Positions 1-11,610 of a DNA stretch of 53,478 nt are shown here, piece after piece. Origin of the DNA: Glomus cerebriforme (Eukaryota > Glomeromycota > Glomeromycetes > Glomerales > Glomeraceae); the NCBI GenBank assembly GCA_003550305.1, contig QKYT01000218.1, positions 113,824-167,301 on the forward strand, in the 5' to 3' direction. Within the stretch, counting starts at the first letter, position 1. The number at the start of each line of letters is the position of its first letter. A model generated the notes under the pieces. That model searched no databases. It worked only from the letters and a program-made list of their open reading frames with translations, and was not told the DNA's origin. The position numbers and the translations under genes were made by a program.

Positions 1-227
1 TGCACGTTATTTTTTAATTTATATAAATGATTTTGTTATATTTTAATTACATATTATCATATTAAACTTATAAAAATTTTTATAGATAACTTAAAAAACT
101 TTAAATCATGTGATCTATATAAATGTCCAAATAAATGTCTGGGACATTAAAAATGTTGGACATGGATAGGGACTGTCCAGTCCTGAACGTCCAATGTCTA
201 TGTCCAAGTCCAATGACAACATTGCTA

Positions 228-447
228 CAAGATTAGCATTAGAAGATGATGATAATGAATTGAAAACTTTATTAACTAATTATATTAAGAAAAAAAGACT
301 GAAAGAGAAGAAAAAGAAAATAGAAAAAAGTTAAATGCAATTGAAAACACACTTGACATAGAAAATAATAATTATAAGTATCAAGTTTTATTTGAAAGTA
401 AAGATAGAGTATCATCAGGAATTTATTTAGTACAAAGTATTTTGTAA
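228..447 (+). pseudogene. short coding relic, unidentified
   Basis: Two short open stretches in different frames read like a lysine-rich coding sequence. The first, from about 228, reads RLALEDDDNELKTLL and then becomes lysine-rich. The second, about 330-447, contains ENNNYKYQVLFESKD. They abut with a frame change, so this looks like a decayed gene end. The sequence just upstream (about 125-220) repeats the word tgtcca several times, in the manner of a transposon terminus. No family is recognised. Confidence 0.25.
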
Positions 448-816
448 ATCTACATCTTTGTAACACTATGTAAGGCTATGATCCTGTCGAAAGACTACGG
501 AATGTAATACTCTGATATTTACGAGAACTAATTATATAACATTTCATTTTACATAATGTAATACTCTGCAACTTTATGCATAATCTAACGTTAATATTTC
601 ATTTTATATAATGTAATACTCCGCAACTTTATACATAACTTATCCATTAGTAGCTTTTATAAATCATTATTATACTCCAAAAAAATATCTGAAAAAATAT
701 ACAATAATGATAATATATTCAATGTTTATTATGTTTATTATTATATTATATGATAAAAATGAATTACTAAATTTAAAAAGACTAATAATTAGAATCCCTT
801 ATATTTTTTTTAACTC
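448..816. other. AT-rich intergenic, no gene seen
   Basis: This stretch holds several imperfect copies of a phrase like atgtaatactctgcaacttta (near 500, 555 and 610), which suggests a small degenerate repeat. No coding potential is visible. Confidence 0.4.
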
Positions 817-1087
817 CTTCATTGCAGGGACGATAATTTTCTGCGGTGATTAAGGATAAATTCTGTATGTGATAAAAGTTAATTCTGTGAAATTCTGTGA
901 TTTGGCCAGAATTATATAAGGTTAGCCAACATTATAATTCACAAATTTTGGCTAAACTTAATGTCAAATCCTAAATCAGGCCAAAAATTTAAAAATTATC
1001 ATCATTTTTATAGCCCTATTCTGTGATTTCCTATGAAATTCTGTGAAATTATGTGAAACACAAAAAATCATCATCCCTGCTTCATTG
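817..1087. mobile_element. hAT-like MITE with perfect 8-bp target duplication
   Basis: The element itself is 825-1079 (255 bp). It begins CAGGGACGATAATTTT and ends with the inverted form of CAGGGATGATGATTTT. It is flanked on both sides by CTTCATTG (817-824 and 1080-1087), an exact 8-bp target-site duplication. Length, inverted ends and 8-bp duplication are typical of a non-autonomous hAT-type MITE. The interior carries repeated ctgtgaaatt words. It encodes nothing. Confidence 0.85.
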
Positions 1088-1427
1088 TTAATTTCTTATC
1101 TTCATCAAAGAACCTTCATATCCATAATCATTCATACCTATACCTTTGATTTCTTTAACTTCTTCCTTATCTTCATCTTTACTACCTTCATCACTTTTAC
1201 CATTTTCATCACCTTTACCACCTTTATTGCCTTCACTACCTTCATCTTCATTATCTTCTTTATTTTCACTACTTTCTTCTTCACCTTTACTACCTTCTTT
1301 TTTATCTTTTTCATTACCTTCCTCAACTTCTCTGTCATCTCTATTTTGTTCAACTTCATTTTTTCTATCTTCTAATTCATTATTTTCATCATTATCAACA
1401 AAATCACCTTTCAAAATTTTTTTCTAA
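1088..1427 (-). repeat. low-complexity cttcat/ctttac tract
   Basis: A pyrimidine-rich, trinucleotide-biased tract leaves long open frames on both strands. The minus-strand frame (1088-1414) would encode a 108-residue, highly acidic and lysine-rich peptide made mostly of E, D, K, G and N. Open frames in several registers at once are expected from such composition, so a real protein is doubtful. It could be a fragment of a low-complexity exon. Confidence 0.4.
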
Positions 1428-1867
1428 TTTTTTAAGAAAGAATCAATTGAATTAAAGAATAATAAAAGTAGTATTATTTCGTAAAACTTAAACCTACCAA
1501 GTTTTTTAAATAATATTTTATTCTGGGATTCATAATTCTTTCGTTCAATTGTATATTGAAAACCTCTGGATTTAATAAACTTTTTAAAACTGCTATTGTG
1601 AAAGCAATTTGAATATTAGAGGGATCTGCTTTCTTTTAATTCTTTTGATCAAATCTTTTCGATTATACATGTCATATAAGTCTTTTTGGATTCTAAGCAA
1701 TCAAAAAGGGATCAAATTTTTTTAACATTTTTAGTACTAATTTTTGACAAAGCATTATTATTAATTTTTTTTATTACCTGCTACATCCATCAGTTTGAAT
1801 AATTTATTACGACAATTTTTTATAGCTGTCCCATTCTTCCATTTGTCCATAGTTACAGGTAGCGCAC
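1428..1867. other. intergenic, no gene seen
   Basis: AT-rich sequence with no open frame of interest and no repeat I could identify. Confidence 0.4.
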
Positions 1868-2394
1868 ACTGGTCAAAAACTAATCTATCTTACAAATATC
1901 TTACAGATATCTTATAAATATCGGGTACCCAAAATGCAGAAAATCTGCTATACATTGGGTATCCAATATGTATACTATAGAATTAAAAAATACAATTTAT
2001 TAATTATCTCGCTATTCAGTGATCATAAAAAGATGAAATATAGCTCATTTGATTTGCCTCACTGAGATGTATCGAATGGTACTAATTTCGCATTTCTAGG
2101 GGTAATAGATGCTGAGATATTTAATAAATTGTAAAAAATAAACAAAAAATGCAATATCTTGATATCTATCACACTAGAAATGCGAAATTAGTACCATTCG
2201 ATACGTCTTAGTGAAGCGAATTGAATGAGCTATATTTCATCTTTTTATGATTACTGGATAGCGAGATAATTAATAGATTGTATTTTTTAATTCTATAATA
2301 TACATATTGGATACCCGATGTATAGCAGATTTTCTGCATTTTGGGTACCCGATATTTATAAGATATCTGTAAGATAGATCAGTTTTTGACCAGT
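1868..2394. mobile_element. 527-bp long inverted-repeat element (MITE-like)
   Basis: The left end starts ACTGGTCAAAAAC and the right end finishes with its exact reverse complement at 2382-2394. The two arms match over roughly 235 bp each, including gggtaccc, gcagaaaatctgctatacat and aatttcgcatttct, with a small central unpaired part. The whole unit could fold into one long hairpin. It has no coding capacity. I could not find a convincing target-site duplication. Confidence 0.8.
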
Positions 2395-3173
2395 ATTATC
2401 AAAGGATGGTGAAAGTCTGATTTTGGTGGATCAATTATTATAAATGATTGATTTTATAATAAAAAATAAAATAACAAATAAATTTAAACTATAAAATATA
2501 AACTTTTGAATTGTTTATATATTTATTGTGTATAATTTTTATTCTAATAAATTGAGCTGGCTTGAGTTTTCAAGCTAAGCTTATTATTAGCTTGAGTTTT
2601 TTAAGCCAAATTTATTGCTGGTTTGAGTTCATTTAAGCCAGCTTGTAAGTTACTAAGCCAATTTAAATGTGGCTTGGTTTGGTTTGAGCTCAGTTCAACT
2701 TGAAAACTTACAAGCTGATTCAGTTTGTATGGAACTTTAGCAGTATTTATATTGTATAGTATGAGTTCTCTTTTTAGAACCATTAAATATCAGCTTTTAT
2801 AGAGTAGTGGTAGAGATAATTTAATTTTGATTTTCTTTATTTGTATTTTGGTATTTATGCTGGAACATAGGAAAGAATCAGAATATATTTTATTTAAAGA
2901 GACCTATGGTAATATATCTTACTCTGAGAATCTATTTTTTCTACGATATGATAGATCATGATTTTTCACATAAGTTGTATTTTTGTTCTAAAATGAGTAT
3001 TAATAAATATAATTATACACTTGTCCATTTCAAAAAAAAAAATTATTAAATTAAATATATATTACATATTATTAAACCAATTGAAATTTTTTAATTACAA
3101 GTAAATAATACAATAAATTTAATAAATATATGCCAATTTTTTTATATTATAATCTATAAATAAGTAAAATTTT
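2395..3173. other. intergenic downstream of STE11
   Basis: Apart from the palindromic repeat cluster at 2551-2735, this is AT-rich DNA including the 3' flank of the minus-strand STE11 gene. No gene is seen. Confidence 0.4.
2551..2735. repeat. clustered imperfect palindromes of agcttgagttttcaagct type
   Basis: At least five degenerate copies of a unit built from GCTTGAGTTTT and its complement AAGC occur close together (agctggcttgag, tcaagctaagc, tagcttgagtt, ctggtttgagtt, acaagctgatt). Each can pair with itself or with its neighbours. Function is unknown. Confidence 0.45.
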
Positions 3174-6100
3174 CTAATAATTTGAAGATTTAGCAAATGG
3201 ATGTAATAATAATGCTTTAGCTGTTGGTCTATTATCATGATTTCTATTATAATAAAAATATTATTAATATATAAATTAATACTAAAAGATATTAATATTT
3301 ATAATTATACTTACAATTCAAAAGTCTTTTTCAAAAATTCTTTTGCTTCATTTGATATTCCTTCAGGTATTTCAGGTGAACATGATTGTGATCCAATCTT
3401 TAGATTATAAAAAAAAAATCAATAAATATCATATTTTAATGCTACAAAGACATATATATAAGCCTACCCTAAACATTGCTTGCATTTGATTAAATTCAGG
3501 AAATGGATGATCTCCTGTAAACATTTCTATAATCAAACATCCTAAACTCCATATATCTGCTTTACTTGTATAAGATGTTTGTTTTACAACTTCTGGTGCC
3601 ATCCAGAATACTGAACCTTGTAAAGAAGGTCTACTCATGGTTGCTATAATTTCTATTTAGATAAATAAATCAAATAAATAAATTAATTAATAATGAATAT
3701 TAAATGATTAACATTCATAAAATACTTACGGTCTTCAACTTTCTTGGAAATACCAAAATCAGATATTTTGATACCTCCCTTATTGTCAACTATTAATATA
3801 AATCATGCGGTTAATGAAAATTATATATAAAACCAAGAAATTTAGATTTATAATTATATTACCTAAAATGTTAGCACCTTTGATATCACGATGGATGATA
3901 TCTTTCTCATGAAGATAATTTAATCCTTGTAAAATTTGTCTATTAAATGATCTAACTAATGTTTCTTCTAATGGACCATAATTATTAAGCATAGTTGCTA
4001 CTGAACCACCAGGAACATATTCCAGGAAAATATTTAGAGTCTTTTCATCACATTGTGACCCTATGCATAATTAAATAATTAAAAGAATTTAAGAATAATA
4101 TTTTCGCCTTTTTTTTTTTTTTTTAAAAAAAAAAAAAAGAAAATTAAAATTTACCAAGGTATTGTACAATGTTTTCATGATGTAAATCTTTCAAAAGTGC
4201 AATTTCTCTTTGTAAAGCATCCAACTAACAAAATATGATTAATGAACTTAATTTTTTTTTTTTATAATGTTATCAGCTAAAACAGCTACGTTGTTTTAGC
4301 ATCCCTCTGTAGGATAACTATTTTGGGTTGCGAGCTTTTTTTTTGACAAAAAAATAATTAGAGAATAAAATAAACCTACCATATTTTTCTTTCTCTCCTC
4401 ATTTGCAGATTGTCCTGTAGGTAATTCAACTTGCTTAACTGCCATTAATTCTCCAGTAATAGAATTAAGCCCTAAATACACACTACCAAAGGAACCCATT
4501 CCAATCAAAGCACCTTTCATCCATTTCGAAATTTGATTCTCTCCAACTATATAATAAAATTATTTCTATCTTAATTAAATATGAACAAATATAATTAAAT
4601 ATTTACAAAATTTCCATCTAACCTAATCTATCATGCATAAGTGCCCATTCTTCTTCTTCAATTTCATCACTTTCACTAAAACCGTCAAAATCTTTATAAT
4701 CTCCCTCATTTTGTTCCTCTTCTGAAATAATTGATTCCGAATAATCCATAGGTGATAAAAAAGTATCAGCTCTGTCATCATCATATAAAGAAGACCTTTT
4801 TGATTTACGGGATAATCTAGAAGCAGATGAAAGTCTCGAAGCTCTTCTAATAGAATTTCTACAGCTACGTTCTAATTCTTCACTATTATGTCCAGGAAAA
4901 TATTCTGTAAGATTTAATGAAATCAATTCTGAGGGTGGACGTTGGCCAAAAAAATTTCTTAATTTCTTTTGAGATATTCCAACTTGCGCCGTTGTTGGAG
5001 GTTTTTCTCCAAAGAAATTTGCTAATTTTTTGTTTCTCTTCTGAGTTTTTAATTGTTCAAAACTCATTTGTATATGTTTCTTGCGTAAGATAAGTCTATC
5101 TCTTTCAGGTCTATCTGAACTCCTACAAATCTTTACTAATTCTTCATCAGATAAACTTCGAGCTATTTTATTGCAAATAAAAGTATTAAATAAATAAAAT
5201 ATGAAAAGAGAAAAAAAAAACAAGGTTAAGCATAGCTTACCTGAACCTGAACCTGAATCGCTTAGAGTTGTAAATAATGAATATTTTTCAACATCCTCAT
5301 TAATATTAAACGTTTGTAAAACTCGTGCTAAAATAGATTTAGCATCGGTTACATTATTTATAGAAATTTTTCCCATTGTACCATCTTCACCAATAACTTT
5401 GATGAAACGCTAAATAAAAGGCAAAAAAAGAATTATCAAAAGTTAAATATTAAAAAAGTTTTATTTTGGTTTTTTTTAAAAAAAATAGATAAAATATGCA
5501 TACCTGTTTAACATTTTCTGATATATCAGATTGTTGCTATAATTTTATTAAATGATTTAATATGTTAATATAAAATATAAAATAAATAAAGTTGCATATA
5601 TACATATATTATACTTACTTTGGAAGATTGCAAAGTACGTGAAGAATATTCAAAATTTTTTCGCGAAGATGAAGAATTAGATCGAGATATGGTACTTTTT
5701 GAATTAGATCTGCTAAGTGATGGGAATCGATCAGAATCAGGTGAACCCAGATCCTAAAAAAAATTCTTAAAAAGTTAATATAAAAAAATTAAAAAAAAAA
5801 TTTAACATTTATAAATATTAAAATACCTTTGGTATATAATATTTAATAGGATTAATATAAGAAGTATTGACTGCACAGCATTTCAACAAAGCTTTGACAG
5901 CCAAGAGGATTTTAACGCGTTCACCGATTGATCTGATCTTTAATTCTTTTAGGATTTCATGATCCAATTCTAATAGGACATCACCATTTATATCATTATC
6001 TATTAAATTTTAATAAATATAATATAAAAATGAAAAAGTTAATAATAAAAGTTGAAAATTCAATGGAAAAACCTTACCTGAAAATACTTTTTGATATTCC

Positions 6101-6210
6101 CGAAAATTATTTTCTTGTAACCAATAAGCTACTTGATCATACTTCCAATTTCTCACACTTTCGAAAGTATGTCTGCAATCAACTATAGGTGACGCCGGAG
6201 CAGAATCCAT
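3174..6210 (-). CDS. STE11: MAP kinase kinase kinase, Ste11/Byr2 type
   Basis: This is a serine/threonine kinase acting at the top of a MAPK cascade (pheromone, filamentation and osmotic signalling in fungi). The 13-exon model has exons 6078-6210, 5827-5999, 5619-5753, 5504-5536, 5241-5409, 4623-5162, 4380-4546, 4155-4224, 3863-4060, 3730-3789, 3468-3643, 3315-3397 and 3174-3243. Every junction keeps frame and gives 668 residues. Domains in order: an N-terminal SAM domain (about 15-80), a Ras-binding-type domain (about 158-213), two FFGxxPP motifs (about 265-290) as in fungal Ste11 proteins, then the kinase domain (about 400-668). The glycine loop is [11 protein letters not shown], followed by [16 protein letters not shown] and WMAPE. 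I chose the start MDSAPASP at 6210 because the frame upstream is not conserved-looking. The acceptor of exon 11 could be 9 nt further upstream. Confidence 0.92.
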
Positions 6211-7002
6211 TAGTGATTTAATAATAAACGAGTAACTGTCGAATTTATATATTTTAGGCGTTATAATGTAGTGTAACACAAAAAATTAAACGCCAAAATA
6301 TTTTGAGAAAATTATTTAATATAAGTTCAAATGACGCTATTACACCATTACTAAATTAGGATTTTATCCTTTTACATTTTTGGGGGATCAAATTCATAAT
6401 ATAATAAAGCGATGCTGAAAGATCTAAATATAAATTTGCTATTGATCGGCTAAAAATTAAAAACATAATAATGCCTAAATTGACGAAGCGGGAGAAGAAC
6501 TATCTGTCAAAAATCATGAATTACAAGTGTGATGTACAGTATACTGATAATTCATATGATAAAGCGTATAAAAGATTATTGTCAAAACTATTATTAGATG
6601 TGATCAACTCTTATTGGCGCAGTTATTTTTAGTTGTCATACGACAACTGAATCCCTTTTTTTTAAAATTGTACATTCATATAAACGAGGCGCAATTAAAA
6701 TAAATTTCTTTGTAAACGGTCCGCATCAACATACTTACTATAATACCCGGTTTTCCTCTCATGTTATGTGGATCCGTTAATCAGGAGACCTCTAAACTTT
6801 GTTTATTTTTATTGTACAAAAATCTTTTATGCATAAATTGTTCTGTTTGTTAAAAGAATTATTATATAATACAAAGCTTGGTAGAACATTATACAAAAGA
6901 TATATAAGATAACAAATTCTTACAAATAAGTGCAATTTCCGTTTTATTCACAATAAAAATAAATAAATAAATAAATAAACTTTCTTTTTGCGAAACGAAA
7001 AA
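6211..7002. promoter_or_regulatory. divergent intergenic between STE11 and a small plus-strand gene
   Basis: A 792-bp region separates two divergently transcribed genes and must hold both promoters. It also contains a short open frame at 6471-6632. No defined binding site is claimed. Confidence 0.3.
6471..6632 (+). CDS. possible small protein, 53 aa
   Basis: An ATG-to-TAG frame encodes a basic 53-residue peptide starting MPKLTKREKNYLSKIM and ending INSYWRSYF. Its composition is more protein-like (mixed charged, aromatic and Cys residues) than the AT-rich surroundings. No family is recognised. It lies between the divergent STE11 and KNH-like genes and could be an exon of a larger transcript or chance. 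Confidence 0.3.
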   Translation: MPKLTKREKNYLSKIMNYKCDVQYTDNSYDKAYKRLLSKLLLDVINSYWRSYF

Positions 7003-7496
7003 ATGTCAAGCGCTACTCAAGGTAATTTCAATATTATAGTAAAATATGTTGTTAATAGTAGTAAAAAATTTATTTCGAATATTATTATTTTTTTTTTTAG
7101 CGCGTGTGATCGAGCCACATAGTAATGCCGTTCTTCATGTTGGAGAAAGACATATTATTCAATGGGTATGTCGTATGTGTTTAATTTCAAATTTTATAAT
7201 TTTTATAATTTTTATAATTTCTGATGATTTTTGAACGATATTTTTATAAAAAGGATACATCATCCAAACCAACTTTAACTGATATTATAACAGCCAACCT
7301 TTATAAAGGTTTCGGCTCCGATATTAAACTTATACAAACAATTCCAATTAATCGTGAAGCTTCCGCAGGATGTTCAGAACCTTTTATTGTGCCAAATACA
7401 GTAAGAGGTTATGATTATTTTTTTAACTTAATAGGAGGAAATGGCGAAGTTGTAACTAGTTATTATTTTAATATTAATGTCAATCGAATTAATTAA
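7003..7496 (+). CDS. small protein with KNH/Kre9-like Ig-fold domain, 108 aa
   Basis: Three exons (7003-7021, 7101-7165, 7254-7496) join in frame to 108 residues. The pattern V-I-E-P-H-S-N near the start, then VGERHIIQW, a central region of alternating hydrophobics, and YYFNINVN at the end resembles the beta-sandwich domain of fungal KNH1/Kre9-type cell-surface proteins. That assignment is tentative. Unusually, the first residues (MSSATQARVIEP) do not form a signal peptide and no GPI signal is visible, so the product may be cytosolic or an upstream exon may be missing. The start is the only ATG that reaches a good donor (CAAG/gtaatt). Confidence 0.65.
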
Positions 7497-7966
7497 TAGT
7501 ACTGAATAAAGTGTGTTACATCCCGTGATCTTGTTTTAACGAAACGAATTCTTTAAATGCGGCTGAAAAGTTTTGTTACACAATATTATTATAGTCTCCA
7601 TTTGTTAAATTTATCAGTTTGCTGTGGGAATATTTTGAACGCCATAACTAATCTAACCCTTTTTTCTTTTTGGATCGTTAATCTATCGCATCAATGGTCT
7701 TTAAGACTTTAACGCTAACAACTAAACTACGCGATAATGCGATAATAACGATAATAACAAGTTTACACTATACAGTGCTAACTTTATAGTCACACAAATA
7801 CACAAAAGGTCACTCCTGCATAACTGTATATGGAACGCGAATCAGAATTTTTTGACAGTTTATATTTGACATGTTTATAAAAAAAAAAAACTTTATTTCC
7901 CGCAACAATTTTAACAATTTTTCAAAAAAATAAATTAAATTAAAATATTTTTTTTTGAGTTCAATT
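7497..7966. promoter_or_regulatory. intergenic, 3' flank of KNH-like gene and promoter of next gene
   Basis: 470 bp lie between two genes on the same strand. No repeat or small ORF stands out. The start of the next gene is preceded by a T-rich stretch. Confidence 0.3.
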
Positions 7967-9587
7967 ATGGGTGAACACTCTGTAAACAATAATTCGTGTC
8001 AAGAAAGTTTGGATCCTACTGTAAACGGAAATAATGGGTTCAAATTTTCATTACCGTTAACTACAACAAATTTACGTTTTGAATCACAGGATGATCTCGG
8101 AAAACTTTTTGCTCTACGAGGAAATGGTTTAGCCTTTGAAAATGCTACCTCATCACCTTTAGTAGCTGAACAAGTTGAACAACAACCTCCTTTCTTCCGT
8201 AAAATAGCTCGTCCAATACCTCCTTCGTTAAACACAAACATTAATCATCTATTAATGCAACATAATAATAATTTTGCTTCTTCACCTGGTCAGGCTGATA
8301 GTCCTGAAGATACATCAGGTCATCGAAGAAGAGATAGCAACGTTTCAGCAATGTCTATACAATTGTACGATGTTGTTAGTTCAGGTCATCAAAGACGAGA
8401 TAGTAATGTTTCAAATATGTCAATGCAATTAGATACTCCTACTCCTTCTAGTGGGACAGAATCTGGTAATGAGGATGAAAATAAGTTAGCTTTTTTCCCT
8501 TTTACGTTTTCCCAAAAATCTTTATCAACGTCAAGACCTGGAACTCCTACAACACCTCCACCTTATACTTCAAATTTCTATTCTACGTCTACAACAAGAT
8601 CATTAATGTCTCATCATCCTCAACGTATGAGGAGAATGAGTTTAGATGTGGACAGCAATGGTGAACCAAGAATTGAAAAACCCTCACCAATTCATCGTGC
8701 GGTCAGGGCAAGGAGGGCTTCTCTTTTGGTAAATATTCTTTTTTTTTTAAAAAAAAAAAAAAAATAAGAAAAATTTTTAACTGCTTATTTCTTTACAAAT
8801 ATAGCCAAAAACAAAATCATTTCAACGAGTTGTCAATGAGCTTCAAGAAGAATTGCAACCAATTGAAACAGAAATTAAACAAGAATACAAAACTACAAAG
8901 GTCCTTAAGAATGAATGTGATAATAATATGGATACCGGGAAGTTACCAGAGGTAAATAATAATAATCTTTTTTTTTTAAAAAAAAAAGTAGCGTTATTAA
9001 ATTTTCAATCGTTAATAATAAATTGAAATAGGAATTTCTAAATAATTGGATCAAATTTCGAGATATTCAACCATCACCACCCCCTTATGCTGCTTCAAAA
9101 TTAAATCCTGAAATTGATATGTCGGTGAGTATTTTACAATGACCGCCGTTTATATGATTATTAAACTCTTTATTAATAAAAAATTACATTTAATATAAAT
9201 AGTTTCGGCAAGATACTCCTTCACCCACTTCTTCTGTTGGACCTTGGCCTATAAGTGGTAGAATAAAACGAAAAGGTATGATCATGTAATCTATTGTTCA
9301 TTTTTTTCATATAATAAATCTAACATCCTGTTTTCCATAAAGCATCAGATGATCGCTTTGAGCCTTATTTCAATCCAAAAAGACGCGCTGTCTCACCAAG
9401 TTTGGTTGGTAGCCCTCCAATTGTTTCAAATGTTCCATCTCCTCCAACTGTCGCTAGTTCACCATCGTTCTCCGGATCAGTTGCATCATCTAGTGGAAGC
9501 AGGGGACAAATAAAAGGGAATAGTAATTTAGTAAATATGCAAGATGCAAATGGAAGTTTTAGTAGAATGAACTTAAATGGAGAATAA
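7967..9587 (+). CDS. Ser/Pro-rich protein with repeated R-R-x-S sites, 439 aa
   Basis: Five exons (7967-8728, 8805-8951, 9032-9124, 9203-9275, 9343-9587) keep frame and give 439 residues. The ATG at 7967 was chosen; an upstream TTG in frame is not a credible start. The protein is largely disordered, rich in S, P, N and T. Two near-identical segments, GHRRRDSNVSAMSIQL and GHQRRDSNVSNMSMQL, lie in tandem in the first third. Further R-R-M-S and R-R-A-S sites follow before the first intron. These R-R-x-S motifs fit PKA-like kinases or 14-3-3 binding. A predicted helix follows (PKTKSFQRVVNELQEEL), and the end has DDRFEPYFNPKRRAVSPS, which could include a nuclear localisation signal. I recall similar uncharacterised fungal proteins with an FEP-x-KRRAVSPS tail but no established function. 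Confidence 0.8.
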
Positions 9588-11610
9588 TTAATCAAGAACT
9601 AACCTAATGATTATAGATTTTAATTTTTGAGTCATATGTGAACATTTTAATTTTTTTTTTTTTAAAAAAAAACAAAATGGGTATACGAATCTGTAAATAT
9701 TTGCATAGTAGCTATATCCTTTTTTGTGTACTCTTACCTTTTCGTTTGTATATAGTTTTCTCTTTAAAATCATATTTTTGAGCAAAATCATATTACAATC
9801 AATCATGGACTATTTATAAAATAAATTTTATTTAACTCGTTTTTATTGAATGTTGCTACGGCAAAATTAGAGAAAGCTTTTTTTTTTTTTTTTTTACTAT
9901 AATAATCTTTTAATTATTTGTCAAAATGAAACTTCTTCATTATTAGATTTCCGATTATCTTCATTATTAGTTTTCTGATACTATTGGAATTATAATTCCG
10001 ATATTGGCAAAGGAATTTTTTATAATCAATACCTTTATTGAAGCGGAGGACATATACGGTACTTACAGGCAGTGATATATAAGTATTTTTACCTGTTTAA
10101 AAAAAAAAAAAAAAAAAAAAATATTTTGAAGAATATAAATGAAAATAATAATGATAAATATATTTTCACCCTTTATATTTGCTATAATTGTATACTAGTT
10201 TATGTAAATCTTTGATGATGCAATAATGACTTCTATCATCTTTCATAATTACTAGAAAATTTACATACTTGTATTTATAATCCCTTCTTTTTAAAATATA
10301 GTGAAATTCAAGATATTCATTCTAGTTGTACTATTTATAATATTAGAATTATTTTTTTTGAACTTTTTATAAACTGGTGTTAAGATTGGCACTGAAACTG
10401 AAATGTCATCCATATTAAATTCCTTTATAAAATCTTCATATAGCTGATGTGGATTTCTCTGTCAATTTCACATCAATTCTATACCAGTTTTTAATAAGTA
10501 TTTAGATACTTTCTTAGTATTATCATGATGACAAGTTAGATCTTTAAATCACATACCTAAAAATTAGTCAGAATTAAAGACAACAAACCAGATTTAGATC
10601 CAAAATCCAGTCTAAACCTAGTTTAAATTTAGATTCTTTTTTCTGAATAAACTTTAATTAAATGCAAAACTCCTAGAATATATCATCCAAAATACTAATC
10701 ATAATTATTTTAAATATTAATAATTTTATTGTTATATTTTGATAAAATTTTAGATAAAAGTATATAGGCAATAAGATCAATTGGATTGAAATCAGCTATT
10801 TTTATACTTATTTCTTTAAAATAGACATCTAACATTTAGTATATAACAGTTAGCTTTAACTATTATATTATTATTTACTTATAAAATTTTTTTTAATTAA
10901 TTATTTTATATATATATATATATTACTTTTTTATTATATAGTAAGCTTACTAATAAAATTAACTATTTACAGAGCTTACTAAAGCAGTTCTAGTTATTGC
11001 AAAACTGAAGTATTAAGTAATTATTATTAATTTTTTTCAAATTTAGTAATAATGAAAAAGTAAAATAATCAGGAAATATTCATATTCATATTTTAATAAC
11101 TTTAAAAAAGCTTGTAAAAAAGCTTATATTAGGCCTAAAAATGTTATTTTTATTGAAAGTTAAAAAATAGGTATTATGTTCTGAGCTTTGATTGCAGTAA
11201 GCCAATTGCTTTTGCTTATAGCTGAATTTTATTATTAAGTCTAATATTTTTTTTTATTTTTTAATATTTTTATCCAATTTTAAAGATATTTATTAAATTT
11301 ATCATTTAATATATCATCTCATTCATCTGATTGAATTTTATTATCTAAATTTTTTATTTCAATTTCATTTTTTTTTTCTTTAAATTAATGTTTAAATTAT
11401 CTAAGTTATTGAAAATATTGTTAATATTTAATATTAGCTATTTTATTTGTATTATCTATATTTAATACAGTTTCAGATAATATTAAATTAATATTAAAAT
11501 AATAATTATATATAATTTAAAGAGTTTTTGATAATTATATATAAAAAAAAAAAGAAAAGTCTTTATGCCATTTCAAGTGACATCTGATTTTTTGTCACCT
11601 TTCCTATTAT
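9588..11610. other. 2-kb AT-rich intergenic
   Basis: No gene is seen. The stretch contains homopolymer runs (for example 9651-9672, 9880-9896 and 10098-10120) and a short (TA)n tract near 10907-10922. No inverted repeats were recognised. Confidence 0.4.

Noticed and set aside
1043..1427. Long open frames on both strands in the cttcat-rich tract
   Set aside because: They overlap in several registers and are explained by a trinucleotide-biased low-complexity sequence. No domain or codon pattern supports a gene.
7955..7966. Upstream in-frame TTG as start of the Ser/Pro-rich gene
   Set aside because: A TTG start is not expected in a fungal nuclear gene; the ATG at 7967 is 12 bases downstream.
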